64,000 nucleotides of DNA from the NCBI RefSeq assembly GCF_012972705.2, contig NZ_JABCSC020000002.1, forward strand, positions 620,001-684,000, written 5' to 3'. Made by a program: the position numbers and the translations under genes. Positions within the stretch are counted from its first letter, which is position 1, and the number at the start of each line of letters is the position of its first letter. The notes below the pieces were generated by a model, which saw only the letters and a list, made by a program, of their open reading frames with translations, had not been told where the DNA came from and did not search any database. This DNA is from Uliginosibacterium aquaticum (GTDB lineage Bacteria; Pseudomonadota; Gammaproteobacteria; Burkholderiales; Rhodocyclaceae). Positions 18,567 through 27,974 of the stretch are shown here, piece after piece.

Positions 18567-19394
18567 ATGCAGATCCATACTCGCATCGAAAGCCTGCGCG
18601 CAGCCCTTGCCTCCGCCACCCGCATCGCCTTTGCCCCCACCATGGGCAACCTGCACGCCGGCCACCTGAGCCTCATGCAAACTGCACGTGCACATGGCGA
18701 TGCCGTGGTCAGCAGCATTTTTGTCAATCGCACCCAGTTCGGCCCAAACGAAGACTTCGACCGCTATCCACGCACCTTCAAGGCCGACTGTGAGCAACTG
18801 GCTGCGGTCGGAGTCGACCACCTGTTTGCCCCGGATGAAGCAGAGCTATATCCGCAGGCTCAAAGCTATTTCGTCCAGCCTGCCGCACGCCATGACGAGA
18901 TCCTTGAAGGCGCATCCCGTCCGGGGCATTTTCGTGGCGTTGCCACCATCGTCACCAAACTCTTCAATATCGTCCAGCCGCAGATCGCACTCTTTGGCAA
19001 GAAGGATTACCAACAGCTGATCGTGATTCGCAACATGGTGCGCGAGCTGAATCTGCCGATCACCATCATCGGCTGCGACACCGTGCGCGCACCGGACGGG
19101 CTCGCCTTGTCGTCCCGCAATGGTTACCTGACGGCCGAACAGCGTGCCGAGGCACCTCGCCTCGCCGCTTGCCTGCAGCAACTGGCGGCAGCCGTGAAAG
19201 CCGGCCGTCAGGACTACGCAGTCCTCGAAACAGAAGCCGCAGAGCAGCTGCGCGCGCATGGCTGGCAGCCCGATTACATTGCCATCCGTCAGCAATCCGA
19301 CCTGCAGGCGCCACAGGGCAATCAGCCGCTTGTCGTGGTGGCTGCTGCCCGCTTGGGCAGCACCCGCCTGATTGACAATATGGAGATCAACTGA
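18567..19394 (+). CDS. panC: Pantothenate synthetase
   Basis: PanC joins pantoate and beta-alanine with ATP to make pantothenate for coenzyme A. It has 275 residues, a normal length. The nucleotidyl-transferase signature is PTMGNLHAGHLSLM (residues about 23-36), with FVNRTQFGPNEDFDRYPRT, FGKKDYQQL and the KMSKS-like LSSRNGYL segment. The start lacks a clear ribosome site (CCCTCATG). panB and panD are not adjacent, so the pathway is scattered. Confidence 0.96.
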   Translation: MQIHTRIESLRAALASATRIAFAPTMGNLHAGHLSLMQTARAHGDAVVSSIFVNRTQFGPNEDFDRYPRTFKADCEQLAAVGVDHLFAPDEAELYPQAQSYFVQPAARHDEILEGASRPGHFRGVATIVTKLFNIVQPQIALFGKKDYQQLIVIRNMVRELNLPITIIGCDTVRAPDGLALSSRNGYLTAEQRAEAPRLAACLQQLAAAVKAGRQDYAVLETEAAEQLRAHGWQPDYIAIRQQSDLQAPQGNQPLVVVAAARLGSTRLIDNMEIN

Positions 19395-19517
19395 GGAGGC
19401 CCCACAGCGCGCGCAAGCGCAGCAAACCGGGCTAGAATCCCTGCACATGAGGCCGGCCGGGGGAGACATGACGGCGCAACAGACGGCCTTCTGAACCCAG
19501 GCGACATACCTACAAGA

Positions 19518-21056
19518 ATGCAGTCGATCCCGTCGTTCCGCTCGTCATGCGCTGCCCTGCTCATGCTTTTCGCATGCAGCACAGCCACGTCAGCGTCGCG
19601 CCCCGACCCCTACCTGCAGCTTGATCCGTATATCGGTTCGACTCAGATCGCACGCCCGGCCACTCCCGCACCACAGGGCTCGGCGGATGAGAACGAGCGT
19701 CCGCTGAATCTCAGTCCGCAGATTCTTAGCACCCCACCCGATCTGCAACTCACACCCCCGACCGAAACGACCTCTCCAGCGCCTACAGAAGCGCCTGCCC
19801 ACAGCAAGCTGCCGCAGTCCGCCCTGCAGGGACTCTGGCTGCTCACCTCAACCCTGCTGGGTCTGCATCTGCTACGCGAATGGCTACGCGTGCTGCGCCT
19901 GCGCGTGTTGCGCCCGCCACGTCCGCTGGCCCTGAGCCATGCCCGCTGGCCCACCATCTCGATCCTGGTGCCGTCACACGGCAAAACCGCACAACAGATC
20001 GAACGCCTGACAGCCCTGGCCAGCATGGATTTCGATTACCCCGCCGAATGCATCCATTTCGTGCTGATGTTCGACCCCGCCGAAACCGGGCTTGTCGAAG
20101 CGGTCGCGGCATTTGAGCGAGCCTGCCCGGGCCGGGTCCACCCCCTGCCGATGATGGCCGGCCCCAATACCACGCTGGCCACGGCGCTGCACGCAGCAGT
20201 CGCCAACTCCATCGGCACCGCACTGGTGGTGCTCGATCAGGAGTTGCCGCTGGCCCGCAACTGGCTGCGTCAGTCGGTCACCCCGCTTCTTGATCCGGCC
20301 ATCGGCTGCGTGCTCACCCGGGCCGTGTTCACCCCGCAAGACGGAGCACTCTCCGCCCGCTTGGACCTGCTTGCCGATCAGGCCGACACGCTGCTGGCCA
20401 GCCAGAACGATGCACTGAACCTGCTGCTATGTGGCAAGGCGCGCATCCGCGCAGTGCGCCGCCAGGCCGTGAAGAGCCTGCACGCGCCCGATCTCCTGCA
20501 CGCCCCCGATGGCGCCAGTCTGATCCTCGATCTCACCCGGCTGGGTTGGCAATCCAGCCTGCTCGGCGAAATCACCCGCTACCACAGCGAAGATCTGCTC
20601 GACCAGATCCGCTCACCGCGCCTGCATCCGGCGCTGGTTCTGCAGAGCCTGAGACTGGCCAGCCTGCTGGTGGACCCGCGCCTGCCTGCGGGGGCTCGTC
20701 GCCAGGGCGCAGCAGCTTTCTTCACAGCTGCCCTTCCCCTGGTGTGGCTCATCAGCCTCGCCTGCGGCATTGCGCTCTATTTCACCGGCGCTCCGCTGCT
20801 TGCCGGGCTGGCCATCCTGCTGTGCACCGCCTGCAGTTTCGACCCGCACGGCAATCCGGGCCCGGCCTTCCGCATCGCGGCCGCTGCACGCATGGCCGGA
20901 GTCCGCGAAGAAATCCGCCTGCTGCCGTTGAGCTGGGTGGGCTTCGCCCATCGCCTGCTCGGCGGCATCATTCTGCTGGCCACCACGCGGACACCACGAC
21001 GCCGCGAGCATGCTCAACCCATCGAAGCGCCCGCCAGTGAAGGAGCGGTCGCTTGA
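19518..21056 (+). CDS. GT2-fold membrane protein with degenerate catalytic motifs (pseudo-glycosyltransferase)
   Basis: The 512-residue protein has an N-terminal signal-like segment with LLMLFAC (possible lipobox-like, uncertain), a Pro/Thr-rich linker to about residue 95, a membrane helix at about 105-120, a GT2-like domain (about 150-390) and two C-terminal hydrophobic stretches. The fold is suggested by TISILVPSHGK and ALVVLDQELPLARNWL, which sit where GT2 enzymes have the nucleotide-binding start and DxD. The usual motifs are altered: DxD reads DQE, the ED motif reads PDG, and no QxxRW is found. Stop and next start overlap (TTGA), so it heads a three-gene unit. It may be a scaffold rather than an enzyme. 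Confidence 0.65.
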   Translation: MQSIPSFRSSCAALLMLFACSTATSASRPDPYLQLDPYIGSTQIARPATPAPQGSADENERPLNLSPQILSTPPDLQLTPPTETTSPAPTEAPAHSKLPQSALQGLWLLTSTLLGLHLLREWLRVLRLRVLRPPRPLALSHARWPTISILVPSHGKTAQQIERLTALASMDFDYPAECIHFVLMFDPAETGLVEAVAAFERACPGRVHPLPMMAGPNTTLATALHAAVANSIGTALVVLDQELPLARNWLRQSVTPLLDPAIGCVLTRAVFTPQDGALSARLDLLADQADTLLASQNDALNLLLCGKARIRAVRRQAVKSLHAPDLLHAPDGASLILDLTRLGWQSSLLGEITRYHSEDLLDQIRSPRLHPALVLQSLRLASLLVDPRLPAGARRQGAAAFFTAALPLVWLISLACGIALYFTGAPLLAGLAILLCTACSFDPHGNPGPAFRIAAAARMAGVREEIRLLPLSWVGFAHRLLGGIILLATTRTPRRREHAQPIEAPASEGAVA

Positions 21057-22129
21057 GTCCCCTGCAAGCCTGGCTGGCTTTCGTTGCGCTGTGCGCCTTC
21101 GGCCTGTTGCTACCTTTCCTGCCGGCACTGCGGACCCTGCGCCGGCCCGAAGCCCGCAATCCAGCACCGGAGGCCGAAAAGGATGCGCCGGCGCGGATCG
21201 AAGCTTTCCGTGGCATGGTGGCGCAGCAGTTTGCGCAACTGCTGCAAGTCGTGCGCGAAAGCGAACCGATCCAGGGCGCCAACGAAAGCGGCCGGCCTTT
21301 CATCGTACTGGGCTTCAACAAGCATCTGGCCGAGTGCATCCCACCCGCAACCCGACGCCTGCGCAGCCTGGTGCTCTCGGCCGGGCACCTCGACATCCCT
21401 GGCGAACTGGTGTGTGACCGCGAGATTTTCGCCGAAGGCCGCATCAACGTTGCCCACAATGCCGTCGTCAAATCCGTACTGTCCCACCGCGACATCGCCA
21501 TCGGCATCCGTGCCCGGGTCACCCGCTGGGTACGCAGTGATCGCCGCCTGGATGTGGCCGAGGGCGGCAGCGTAAAGGGCTTTGCCAGTGCCGGCATCGA
21601 GATCGCACTGGCCCGCCGCACCCGCTTCGAGCAGCTCGAGGCCCCACGCATCAGCTTCGGACGCCAACCGGATAGCCCAGCCCGTCCGGCCCTTGAAGAC
21701 CCGGTAGCCCGCTTCGATCCGCCCTCACGGCGCGGTGAGCAGCTCGGCAACGGACGCAATCTCGTCATCCCGCCCGGCCATACCGTACGTGGTGATCTGA
21801 TCGTGGCCGGCTTGCTGGAGATCGGCGATGGCTGCCGGATTTTCGGCCAGCTACGTGCCGACAAAGGCATCGTGCTGGGTCAGGATGTGCAGATCGAAGG
21901 CGCCGTGTATGCCGACGGCCCGATCAGCACAGGCGCCAACTGCCTAGTCAGCGGCCCGCTGATCTCAGCCTCCAGCCTGCGCCTGGGGCCCTGCAGCCGG
22001 GTCGGCAAACCGGACGAACCCTCTACCCTGGCGGCGGATGAACTCCTCGTCAGCGAGGGCTGTGTGGCATACGGTACGGTCCGAGCAGGTCGGCGCGGCG
22101 AAGTCATCGATACGAGGATCAGCGCATGA
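21053..22129 (+). CDS. Membrane-anchored bactofilin-like (polymer-forming) beta-helix protein
   Basis: The 358-residue protein uses a TTG start (AAGGAG seven bases upstream) that overlaps the previous stop. An N-terminal helix (about 5-27) is followed by two stretches of short repeated beta turns: about 105-205, and about 235-355 with GDLIVAGLLEIGDGCRIFGQ and GPISTGANCLVSG. This alternation of Gly, hydrophobic and polar residues every six or so positions is what bactofilin/CcmA-type beta-helices show. Bactofilins polymerise and scaffold cell-wall or polysaccharide machinery. It is much longer than a typical bactofilin (150-200 residues). Family call is moderate; function unknown. Confidence 0.6.
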   Translation: MSPLQAWLAFVALCAFGLLLPFLPALRTLRRPEARNPAPEAEKDAPARIEAFRGMVAQQFAQLLQVVRESEPIQGANESGRPFIVLGFNKHLAECIPPATRRLRSLVLSAGHLDIPGELVCDREIFAEGRINVAHNAVVKSVLSHRDIAIGIRARVTRWVRSDRRLDVAEGGSVKGFASAGIEIALARRTRFEQLEAPRISFGRQPDSPARPALEDPVARFDPPSRRGEQLGNGRNLVIPPGHTVRGDLIVAGLLEIGDGCRIFGQLRADKGIVLGQDVQIEGAVYADGPISTGANCLVSGPLISASSLRLGPCSRVGKPDEPSTLAADELLVSEGCVAYGTVRAGRRGEVIDTRISA

Positions 22130-22884
22130 ATCTGCCTGATGCGGCACTCACCACCAGTCCGACCACGCCTCCGAGCCTGTTGCAACGTTTTGCTGCAAGT
22201 CGCTTCGGCCAAGCACTGGTCGCCTTGTTGATGGCCGCCGGCCTCACCTGGCTGAGTTTCCGACTGCTGCCAGCCTTGCTGCGTTTCTGGGACGCAGCCC
22301 TGCTGCATCTGCTGAGCTGGCTGCCACTGAGCGACGCGATGGCCGGCCGCATGAGCCTGGAATTGCCGCTATGGGGAGAGTTCGAAACACCTGCGATCCA
22401 GCTCTGGCTGGCCGCTGCGGATTCCCAGGCCTGGCTTGGCAATCTGGGAGGTGCGGCCTTGCTGTTCCTGCTGGCCAGCCTGCTGCGCCCGGCCCTGCGC
22501 TCGGTCGTGCGCGCGCTGGCAGGCTTTCATCTCGCCACCCTGCTGCTGCAGGCGGCAAGCCCGCTCGACTACGACGTAGCCCAGCACACCCACCACCTAG
22601 CAGTCATCAGCATCGGCCTGCTGCTGAGTCTGCCGCTGGTGATGGCTGCCACCCATTACATCGTGGAGCGCAGCCATGAGCGCCGCCTGCTGGCCACACT
22701 GATGATTGCGGCCTTCCTCGTACTGAGCCTGCCACTGAAGCTGCTGGCCCACGCCGCCCTGCTGCAATTCATGAGTCCGCTCGCCATGCCGACCCTGTTC
22801 CTGGTCTTCGGCCCAGCCTTCGACATCCTGTGCGTGAGCGCCCTGTATGCCTGGGCGATCACCTGGCGGCATCACGCGGGCTAA
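22126..22884 (+). CDS. Polytopic inner-membrane protein of the same unit, unknown family
   Basis: The 252-residue protein has about six or seven hydrophobic segments (for example residues 30-55, 108-126, 160-182, 190-215 and 220-248) and a short soluble N terminus. I do not recognise the family. It lacks the Cys/Arg/His set of exosortases and any obvious transferase motif. The ATG overlaps the stop of the bactofilin-like gene (ATGA), so the three genes are translationally coupled and probably act together at the membrane. It ends 20 bases before the convergent edd stop. Confidence 0.65.
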   Translation: MNLPDAALTTSPTTPPSLLQRFAASRFGQALVALLMAAGLTWLSFRLLPALLRFWDAALLHLLSWLPLSDAMAGRMSLELPLWGEFETPAIQLWLAAADSQAWLGNLGGAALLFLLASLLRPALRSVVRALAGFHLATLLLQAASPLDYDVAQHTHHLAVISIGLLLSLPLVMAATHYIVERSHERRLLATLMIAAFLVLSLPLKLLAHAALLQFMSPLAMPTLFLVFGPAFDILCVSALYAWAITWRHHAG

Positions 22885-22903
22885 GCCGCGCGCCTGCTAC
22901 CTC

Positions 22904-24727
22904 TCACTCCTCAAACGAGAACACAGTCGCGCCCTGCTCGGCACCATTCACGGCCGCTCGCATTGGTGCAAACAGCTCACGCCCCATACCGCTCTGACCC
23001 GTGCCACGGAATTTAGCCGGGGTACGTCCGGCAAAATCTGTCCCGGCCGTTTCCAGCCTCAGGATGCCGGCCTCGGCATCCAGCTCGATGACATCACCAT
23101 CCTGCACGCGTGCCAGCGGGCCACCCGCCAACGCCTCCGGCGTGACGTGGATCGCCGCTGGTACCTTGCCGGAAGCGCCAGACATGCGCCCATCGGTCAC
23201 CAGTGCGACCTTGAAACCCTTGTCCTGCAGGTTGGCCAGCGTAGGGGTGAGCTGATGCAGCTCCGGCATACCGATCGCCTGCGGCCCCTGAAAACGCAGC
23301 ACCGCCACGAAATCACACTCCAGACGCCCGGCCTTGGCCGCGGCCAGCAGTGCATCCTGGCTTTCGAAAACGATGGCCGGAGCACGGATCACACGCTGCG
23401 CAGGCTTCACTGCCGACACCTTGATCACCGCCCGACCGAGGTTGCCGGTCAGCAGGCGCAGACCACCATCCTCACTGAAAGGCTCGGCCACGCTGCTCAG
23501 TACCGCCGGATCACCGCTCTCGGCGGGAATTTCGCGCCACACCAGCGCCCCGCTTTCGTCGAGAGCCGGAGCTTTGGCATAGGCCGCCAGCCCCTTGCCG
23601 AACACCGTCTGCACATCCTCGTGCAAGAGCCCCCCCGCCAGCAACTCGCGCACCACCCAGGCCATGCCGCCCGCCGCATGGAACTGGTTCACATCGGCCG
23701 CACCATTCGGATAGACGCGCGCAATCAATGGCACCGCTTTGGAGAGTGATTCGAAATCGCTCCAGTCAATCAGGATCCCTGCCATACGCGCCATCGCCAC
23801 CAGGTGCAGGGTGTGATTGGTGGAGCCGCCGGTAGCCAGCAGGCCAACGAGTGCATTGACGATGCTGCGCTCGTCGATCATGCGGCCCAGCGGCGTAAAT
23901 TCTGCGCGGCTGGAGGTGAGTTCCAGCACGCGGGTCGCAGCGGCCCGCGTCAGCGCCTCACGCAAAGGCGTGCCTGGCGGCACAAAGGCCGCCCCCGGAA
24001 GATGCAGGCCCAGCATCTCCATCATCATCTGGTTGCTGTTGGCGGTGCCGTAGAAAGTACAGGTCCCCGGTGCATGGTAGGACTGTGATTCGCTCTCCAG
24101 CAGCGCCTCCTGCCCGACTTCACCAGCGGCGTACTTCTGCCGCACCTTGGCCTTCTGATCGTTCGAGATGCCGGTGGGCATCGGCCCGGCAGGCACGAAG
24201 ATGAAGGGCAGATGGCCGAAACGCAGCGCGCCCATGAACAGCCCGGGCACGATCTTGTCGCACACGCCGAGGCACAGACCGGCATCGAACATGTTGTGGG
24301 ACAGTGCAATCGCGGTACTCATGGCGATCACGTCGCGCGAGAACAGCGACAGATCCATGCCGTCCTGACCCTGGGTAATGCCGTCACACATGGCGGGCAC
24401 GCCGCCAGCCACCTGAGCCGTGGCTCCGGCAGTGCGCGCGGCCGTTTTAATGATGTCAGGATAGACGCCGTAGGGTTGGTGAGCCGACAGCATGTCGTTG
24501 TAAGCAGTCACGATGCCGATGTTCGGCACCTTGATGGTCTTGATGCGCAGCTTGTCTTCCGCCGGACTGGCCGCAAAACCGTGCGCCAGATTGGTACAGC
24601 CGAGCTGTCCGCGATAGGGGGCACCAGGAATAGCGGCCTCGATGCGGGCCAGGTAACGGCCTCGGGTTTCGGCGCTGCGGGCAACGATGCGGTGAGTCAC
24701 CGCGTCGAGAATCGGATGAATCGGCAT
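22904..24727 (-). CDS. edd: Phosphogluconate dehydratase
   Basis: Edd converts 6-phosphogluconate to 2-keto-3-deoxy-6-phosphogluconate, the first committed Entner-Doudoroff step, using an iron-sulfur cluster. It has 607 residues, typical of Edd. The IlvD/Edd marks seen are [40 protein letters not shown] and [13 protein letters not shown], with cysteines suited to the cluster, and the C-terminal [18 protein letters not shown]. It is divergent from pgl-glk across a 180-base spacer, so coordinated control from that spacer is likely. The partner aldolase eda is not in this window. Confidence 0.97.
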   Translation of the reverse strand: MPIHPILDAVTHRIVARSAETRGRYLARIEAAIPGAPYRGQLGCTNLAHGFAASPAEDKLRIKTIKVPNIGIVTAYNDMLSAHQPYGVYPDIIKTAARTAGATAQVAGGVPAMCDGITQGQDGMDLSLFSRDVIAMSTAIALSHNMFDAGLCLGVCDKIVPGLFMGALRFGHLPFIFVPAGPMPTGISNDQKAKVRQKYAAGEVGQEALLESESQSYHAPGTCTFYGTANSNQMMMEMLGLHLPGAAFVPPGTPLREALTRAAATRVLELTSSRAEFTPLGRMIDERSIVNALVGLLATGGSTNHTLHLVAMARMAGILIDWSDFESLSKAVPLIARVYPNGAADVNQFHAAGGMAWVVRELLAGGLLHEDVQTVFGKGLAAYAKAPALDESGALVWREIPAESGDPAVLSSVAEPFSEDGGLRLLTGNLGRAVIKVSAVKPAQRVIRAPAIVFESQDALLAAAKAGRLECDFVAVLRFQGPQAIGMPELHQLTPTLANLQDKGFKVALVTDGRMSGASGKVPAAIHVTPEALAGGPLARVQDGDVIELDAEAGILRLETAGTDFAGRTPAKFRGTGQSGMGRELFAPMRAAVNGAEQGATVFSFEE

Positions 24728-24907
24728 GATGGTATTTTCTGGCGGGGGTCGAGTTTCAGAAAGTAGTCCAATGCTGCTTCACACACAAGCATCGGACTTC
24801 ACAATGCCCGCCATGAAAATTCGTGCCGCTCGCCGCCCTCGCAAGCGCTGGCCTTCCTCACGCCAATTTCCTACACTCGAGAACCCGCTTTCCGTATCCG
24901 CCTACCC

Positions 24908-25591
24908 GTGAACCTGTCGCTCCACACCTTCGCCAGCGCCACCGAGCTGGATCAGGCCCAGGCCACCTTGGTCGCTGGCTGCCTGCGTGCCGGCCTTGCC
25001 GAACGCGGCCAGGCCGCCCTCGCGCTCTCAGGTGGACGCACACCGGCCGGATTCTTCCGCGCACTAAGTGCGGCCCCTCTGGATTGGTCAAGCATTTTCG
25101 TGACCCTCGCGGACGAGCGCTGCTGCGAGCCTGCGAGCCCCCACAACAACGCCGCCAGCCTGGCCACTCATCTATTGCAAGGGCCTGCAGCCGCAGCGCG
25201 CTTCCTGCCGCTGTATCTGGCGGACGAAACCCCGCCACAACGCAACGCGCGCCTCGCCGCCCTGCCTGCTCAATTTGATGTGGTGGTGCTGGGCATGGGG
25301 GAAGATGGCCACACGGCCTCGATATTTCCGCACAGCCCGCAACGTGAAGCCGCACTGTACGATGCGACGGGCCGCGCCAGCCTGGATGTGATCGGTGCAG
25401 CGCCAGTGCGCGAGCGCATCACGCTGACCGCCGCGCGCCTGCTGGCGACCCGCAATCTGATCCTGCATATCACGGGTCAGCGCAAATGGCAGGTTCTCGG
25501 TGAAGCCCTGCAACACACGGATCCGGCCCTGCCGGTGAGCCATATCCTGCACGCCCAAGGACCGGAGAAACATGTTTTCTGGACACGCTGA
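24908..25591 (+). CDS. pgl: 6-Phosphogluconolactonase
   Basis: Pgl (DevB type) hydrolyses 6-phosphogluconolactone between Zwf and Edd. The 227 residues have LSGGRTPAGFFRAL near residue 39, VTLADERCCEPASPHNNA, and GMGEDGHTASIFP, all characteristic. The GTG at 24908 is used as start; no strong ribosome site is seen before it. The last 20 bases overlap the glk start, so translation of the two is coupled. zwf itself lies about 11 kb away. Confidence 0.95.
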   Translation: MNLSLHTFASATELDQAQATLVAGCLRAGLAERGQAALALSGGRTPAGFFRALSAAPLDWSSIFVTLADERCCEPASPHNNAASLATHLLQGPAAAARFLPLYLADETPPQRNARLAALPAQFDVVVLGMGEDGHTASIFPHSPQREAALYDATGRASLDVIGAAPVRERITLTAARLLATRNLILHITGQRKWQVLGEALQHTDPALPVSHILHAQGPEKHVFWTR

Positions 25592-26564
25592 AAGCCATCC
25601 CCGCCTGGTCGGCGACATCGGCGGCACCCATGCCCGCTTTGGCCTGATCACGGCTCCCGGTGCAGCCATCAGCCAGATCGTCACCCTGCGTTGCGCCGAG
25701 CATGCGGGCCCGCTCGAAGCGATCCGCAGCTACCTTGCGGCCCAAGGAGGCATCCAGCCGCGCCACGCCGCCATCGGTATCGCCAATCCGATTACCGGGG
25801 ACGAGCTGCGCCTGACCAACAACCCCTGGCAGTTTTCGATCCGCGCACTGCGTGAAGCGCTGGGCCTGGGTGAGCTGGTGTTCGTGAATGATTTCACCGC
25901 GCTGGCTTTGTCCCTGCCGCATCTGGACGCGGCCGGACTGCAGCAGATTGGTCCCGGTCAGGCCTTGCGCGGTGCGGCCATCGGCGTGATCGGCCCGGGA
26001 ACCGGGCTAGGGGTTTCCGGGCTGGTGCCGGTCAAGGGACAGTACGCTCCGATCGGTGGCGAGGGCGGTCATGTCAGCCTCGCGCCATACACGGATGAAG
26101 AGTTCGCCGTCACCGCAGCACTCCTGCGTGAATACGGCCATGTGTCGGCCGAGCGGGTGCTGTCCGGTCCCGGCTTGCTGACCCTGCACCGGGCCCTTGC
26201 CCGGGTGCGCGGCCTGGCCGAGCCACAACTCGATGGCGCCACCATCACGCGCCAGGCGCTGGACAACAGCGATGTCCTCTGTGCTGACACCCTGGCCATG
26301 TTCTGTGCCTTGCTCGGCAGCACAGCCGGCAATCTGGCTCTGACCCTCGGTGCCCAAGGCGGCGTCTTCATCGGTGGCGGCATCGTGCCACAGCTGGGTG
26401 ATTACTTCGCCCGCTCAGCCTTCCGCGCGCGCTTTGAAGCCAAGGGGCGGTTTGCCACCTACCTGGCCGCGATTCCGACCTGGGTCATTACGGCCGGCAA
26501 CCCGGCTCTCACCGGAGCAGCCGTTGCCCTGCAGCAGGCGCTGAACGAAAACCCGCCTACCTGA
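25572..26564 (+). CDS. glk: Glucokinase (E. coli Glk type)
   Basis: Glk phosphorylates intracellular glucose with ATP. The 330-residue protein starts MFSGHAESHPRLVGDIGGTHARFGL, giving the phosphate-1 motif DIGGTHARF, then NDFTALALSLP, GPGTGLGVSGLV and GEGGHVSLAP in the order typical of the non-ROK glucokinase family. A GGAGAAAC site precedes the ATG, inside the end of pgl. Its 3' end overlaps the convergent outer-membrane gene by eight bases. Together with pgl and divergent edd it forms a glucose-to-KDPG block. Confidence 0.95.
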   Translation: MFSGHAESHPRLVGDIGGTHARFGLITAPGAAISQIVTLRCAEHAGPLEAIRSYLAAQGGIQPRHAAIGIANPITGDELRLTNNPWQFSIRALREALGLGELVFVNDFTALALSLPHLDAAGLQQIGPGQALRGAAIGVIGPGTGLGVSGLVPVKGQYAPIGGEGGHVSLAPYTDEEFAVTAALLREYGHVSAERVLSGPGLLTLHRALARVRGLAEPQLDGATITRQALDNSDVLCADTLAMFCALLGSTAGNLALTLGAQGGVFIGGGIVPQLGDYFARSAFRARFEAKGRFATYLAAIPTWVITAGNPALTGAAVALQQALNENPPT

Positions 26565-27003
26565 AGGCGAACTTGAACTGCAGCACCACGGCACCGTCCA
26601 CATAAGGCTTGATGGTCGGCACCACATAGCTTTGCAGGGCCAGCACCTCACCGCGCCACTCGAGGGTGGGCATCAGGGTCGCGATCACCGGCGACTCGTG
26701 ATAGCCGGTCATCAAGCCACCGGTGAGGCCAGCGCGAAAACCGGCTCCCAGATTCAGCGGATACCAGTTCGCCAGACCATAGAAACTCGCACGGCGCAGG
26801 CTGTTCTTGTACACGCCGGCAGACCAGGTCCATTCCTCATTCACGTCGCGCTCATAACCGAGTCCGTAATTGAACTCGTTGTGGCCCAAATCGCGCTCGA
26901 AATGGTAGGAGAATCCCCCTACCGAAATGAATTCAGCGGCCCCGGCCGGCATGGCGAAACCCGATGCGGCCAGCAGGGCCACCCACAGCTTGCGTGCTTT
27001 CAT
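26557..27003 (-). CDS. Putative small outer-membrane beta-barrel protein
   Basis: The 148-residue precursor has a clear Sec signal peptide (MKARKLWVALLAASGFAMPAGA, cleavage near AGA-A). The mature part of about 125 residues alternates polar and aromatic/aliphatic residues in strand-like runs (FSYHFERD, NYGLGYERD, WTWSAGVYKNS, SFYGLANWYPL) and ends in QFKFAFR, a C-terminal phenylalanine-rich strand expected of an outer-membrane barrel. Eight strands would fit. I cannot name the family with certainty. The longer frame to 27129 is rejected in favour of the signal peptide ATG. Confidence 0.6.
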   Translation of the reverse strand: MKARKLWVALLAASGFAMPAGAAEFISVGGFSYHFERDLGHNEFNYGLGYERDVNEEWTWSAGVYKNSLRRASFYGLANWYPLNLGAGFRAGLTGGLMTGYHESPVIATLMPTLEWRGEVLALQSYVVPTIKPYVDGAVVLQFKFAFR

Positions 27004-27150
27004 TTTGTCCTCTCTGCAAGAAGTCGCATTGTAGCCGCGAGGCCTGTGAAGCCGGGCTTGCGGCGTGGCGAAATGGACACGCCCCGCCACTTCCTGCGGC
27101 TTTTTGGCACAATGTGTGCGGTGCAGCAATCCAGGCTACGGAGGCGGAAC

Positions 27151-27918
27151 ATGAAGCGCGTGGTGTTTAACCAGAAGGGCGGCGTCGGCAAATCCACCAT
27201 CACCTGCAACCTCGCGGCCATCTCGGCCGCGCAAGGCCAGCGCACCCTGGTGATCGATCTCGATCCGCAAGGCAACTCCACGCATTACCTGCTCGGCGAT
27301 GCGGCCGACGCCGTCGAGCACAGCCTCGCGGACTTTTTCGAGCAGACCCTCACCATCCGCTTCGAAACCCGCGCCACGGCGGACTATGCGCTTGCCAGCC
27401 CCTTCGAGAACCTCAGCGTGATGGCCTCCTCGCCGCGCCTCGAAGAACTCATGAGCAAGCTCGAATCGCGCCACAAGATCTACAAGCTGCGTGAGGCGCT
27501 GGCCGAGCTGGCAGATGACTTCGACTGCATCTACATCGACACGCCGCCGGCGCTCAATTTCTTCACGCTGTCCGCTCTGATTGCCGCCGACGGCTGCCTA
27601 ATCCCCTTCGACTGCGACGATTTCTCGCGCCGCGCGCTCTACGCCCTGCTCGAAAACGTCGAGGAAATCCGTGCCGACCACAACCGCGACCTGCAGGTCG
27701 AAGGCATCGTGGTGAACCAGTTCCAGCCGCGCGCCAGCCTGCCGCAGCGCCTAGTGCAGGAACTCGTCGACGAAGGCCTGCCTATCCTGCCGACTTTCCT
27801 CTCGGCCTCGGTGAAGATCCGCGAGAGCCATCAGCTGGCACGCCCGATGATCCATCTGGATGCACGCCACAAGCTGACCCAGGAGTTCGTCGCCCTGCAC
27901 GACCACCTGGCAAGCTGA
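27151..27918 (+). CDS. ParA/MinD-family ATPase, without ParB
   Basis: The 255-residue protein starts MKRVVFNQKGGVGKSTITC, with the deviant Walker A motif KGGVGKST at residues 9-16 and Walker B-like CIYIDTPPALNF. Members move or position DNA or protein cargo by cycling on the nucleoid. There is no parB or parS-like gene beside it and no repABC or plasmid gene, so it is likely a chromosomal orphan ParA that may position a protein complex. Start ATG 27151 follows GGAGGCGGAAC. Frames upstream to 26632 are extensions, not coding. Confidence 0.85.
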   Translation: MKRVVFNQKGGVGKSTITCNLAAISAAQGQRTLVIDLDPQGNSTHYLLGDAADAVEHSLADFFEQTLTIRFETRATADYALASPFENLSVMASSPRLEELMSKLESRHKIYKLREALAELADDFDCIYIDTPPALNFFTLSALIAADGCLIPFDCDDFSRRALYALLENVEEIRADHNRDLQVEGIVVNQFQPRASLPQRLVQELVDEGLPILPTFLSASVKIRESHQLARPMIHLDARHKLTQEFVALHDHLAS

Positions 27919-27974
27919 AGCGGCCGCACTGCTTCGCGGGTAGACTGCGCGCTTTGCCGCCGCCCTGCCCCGCC

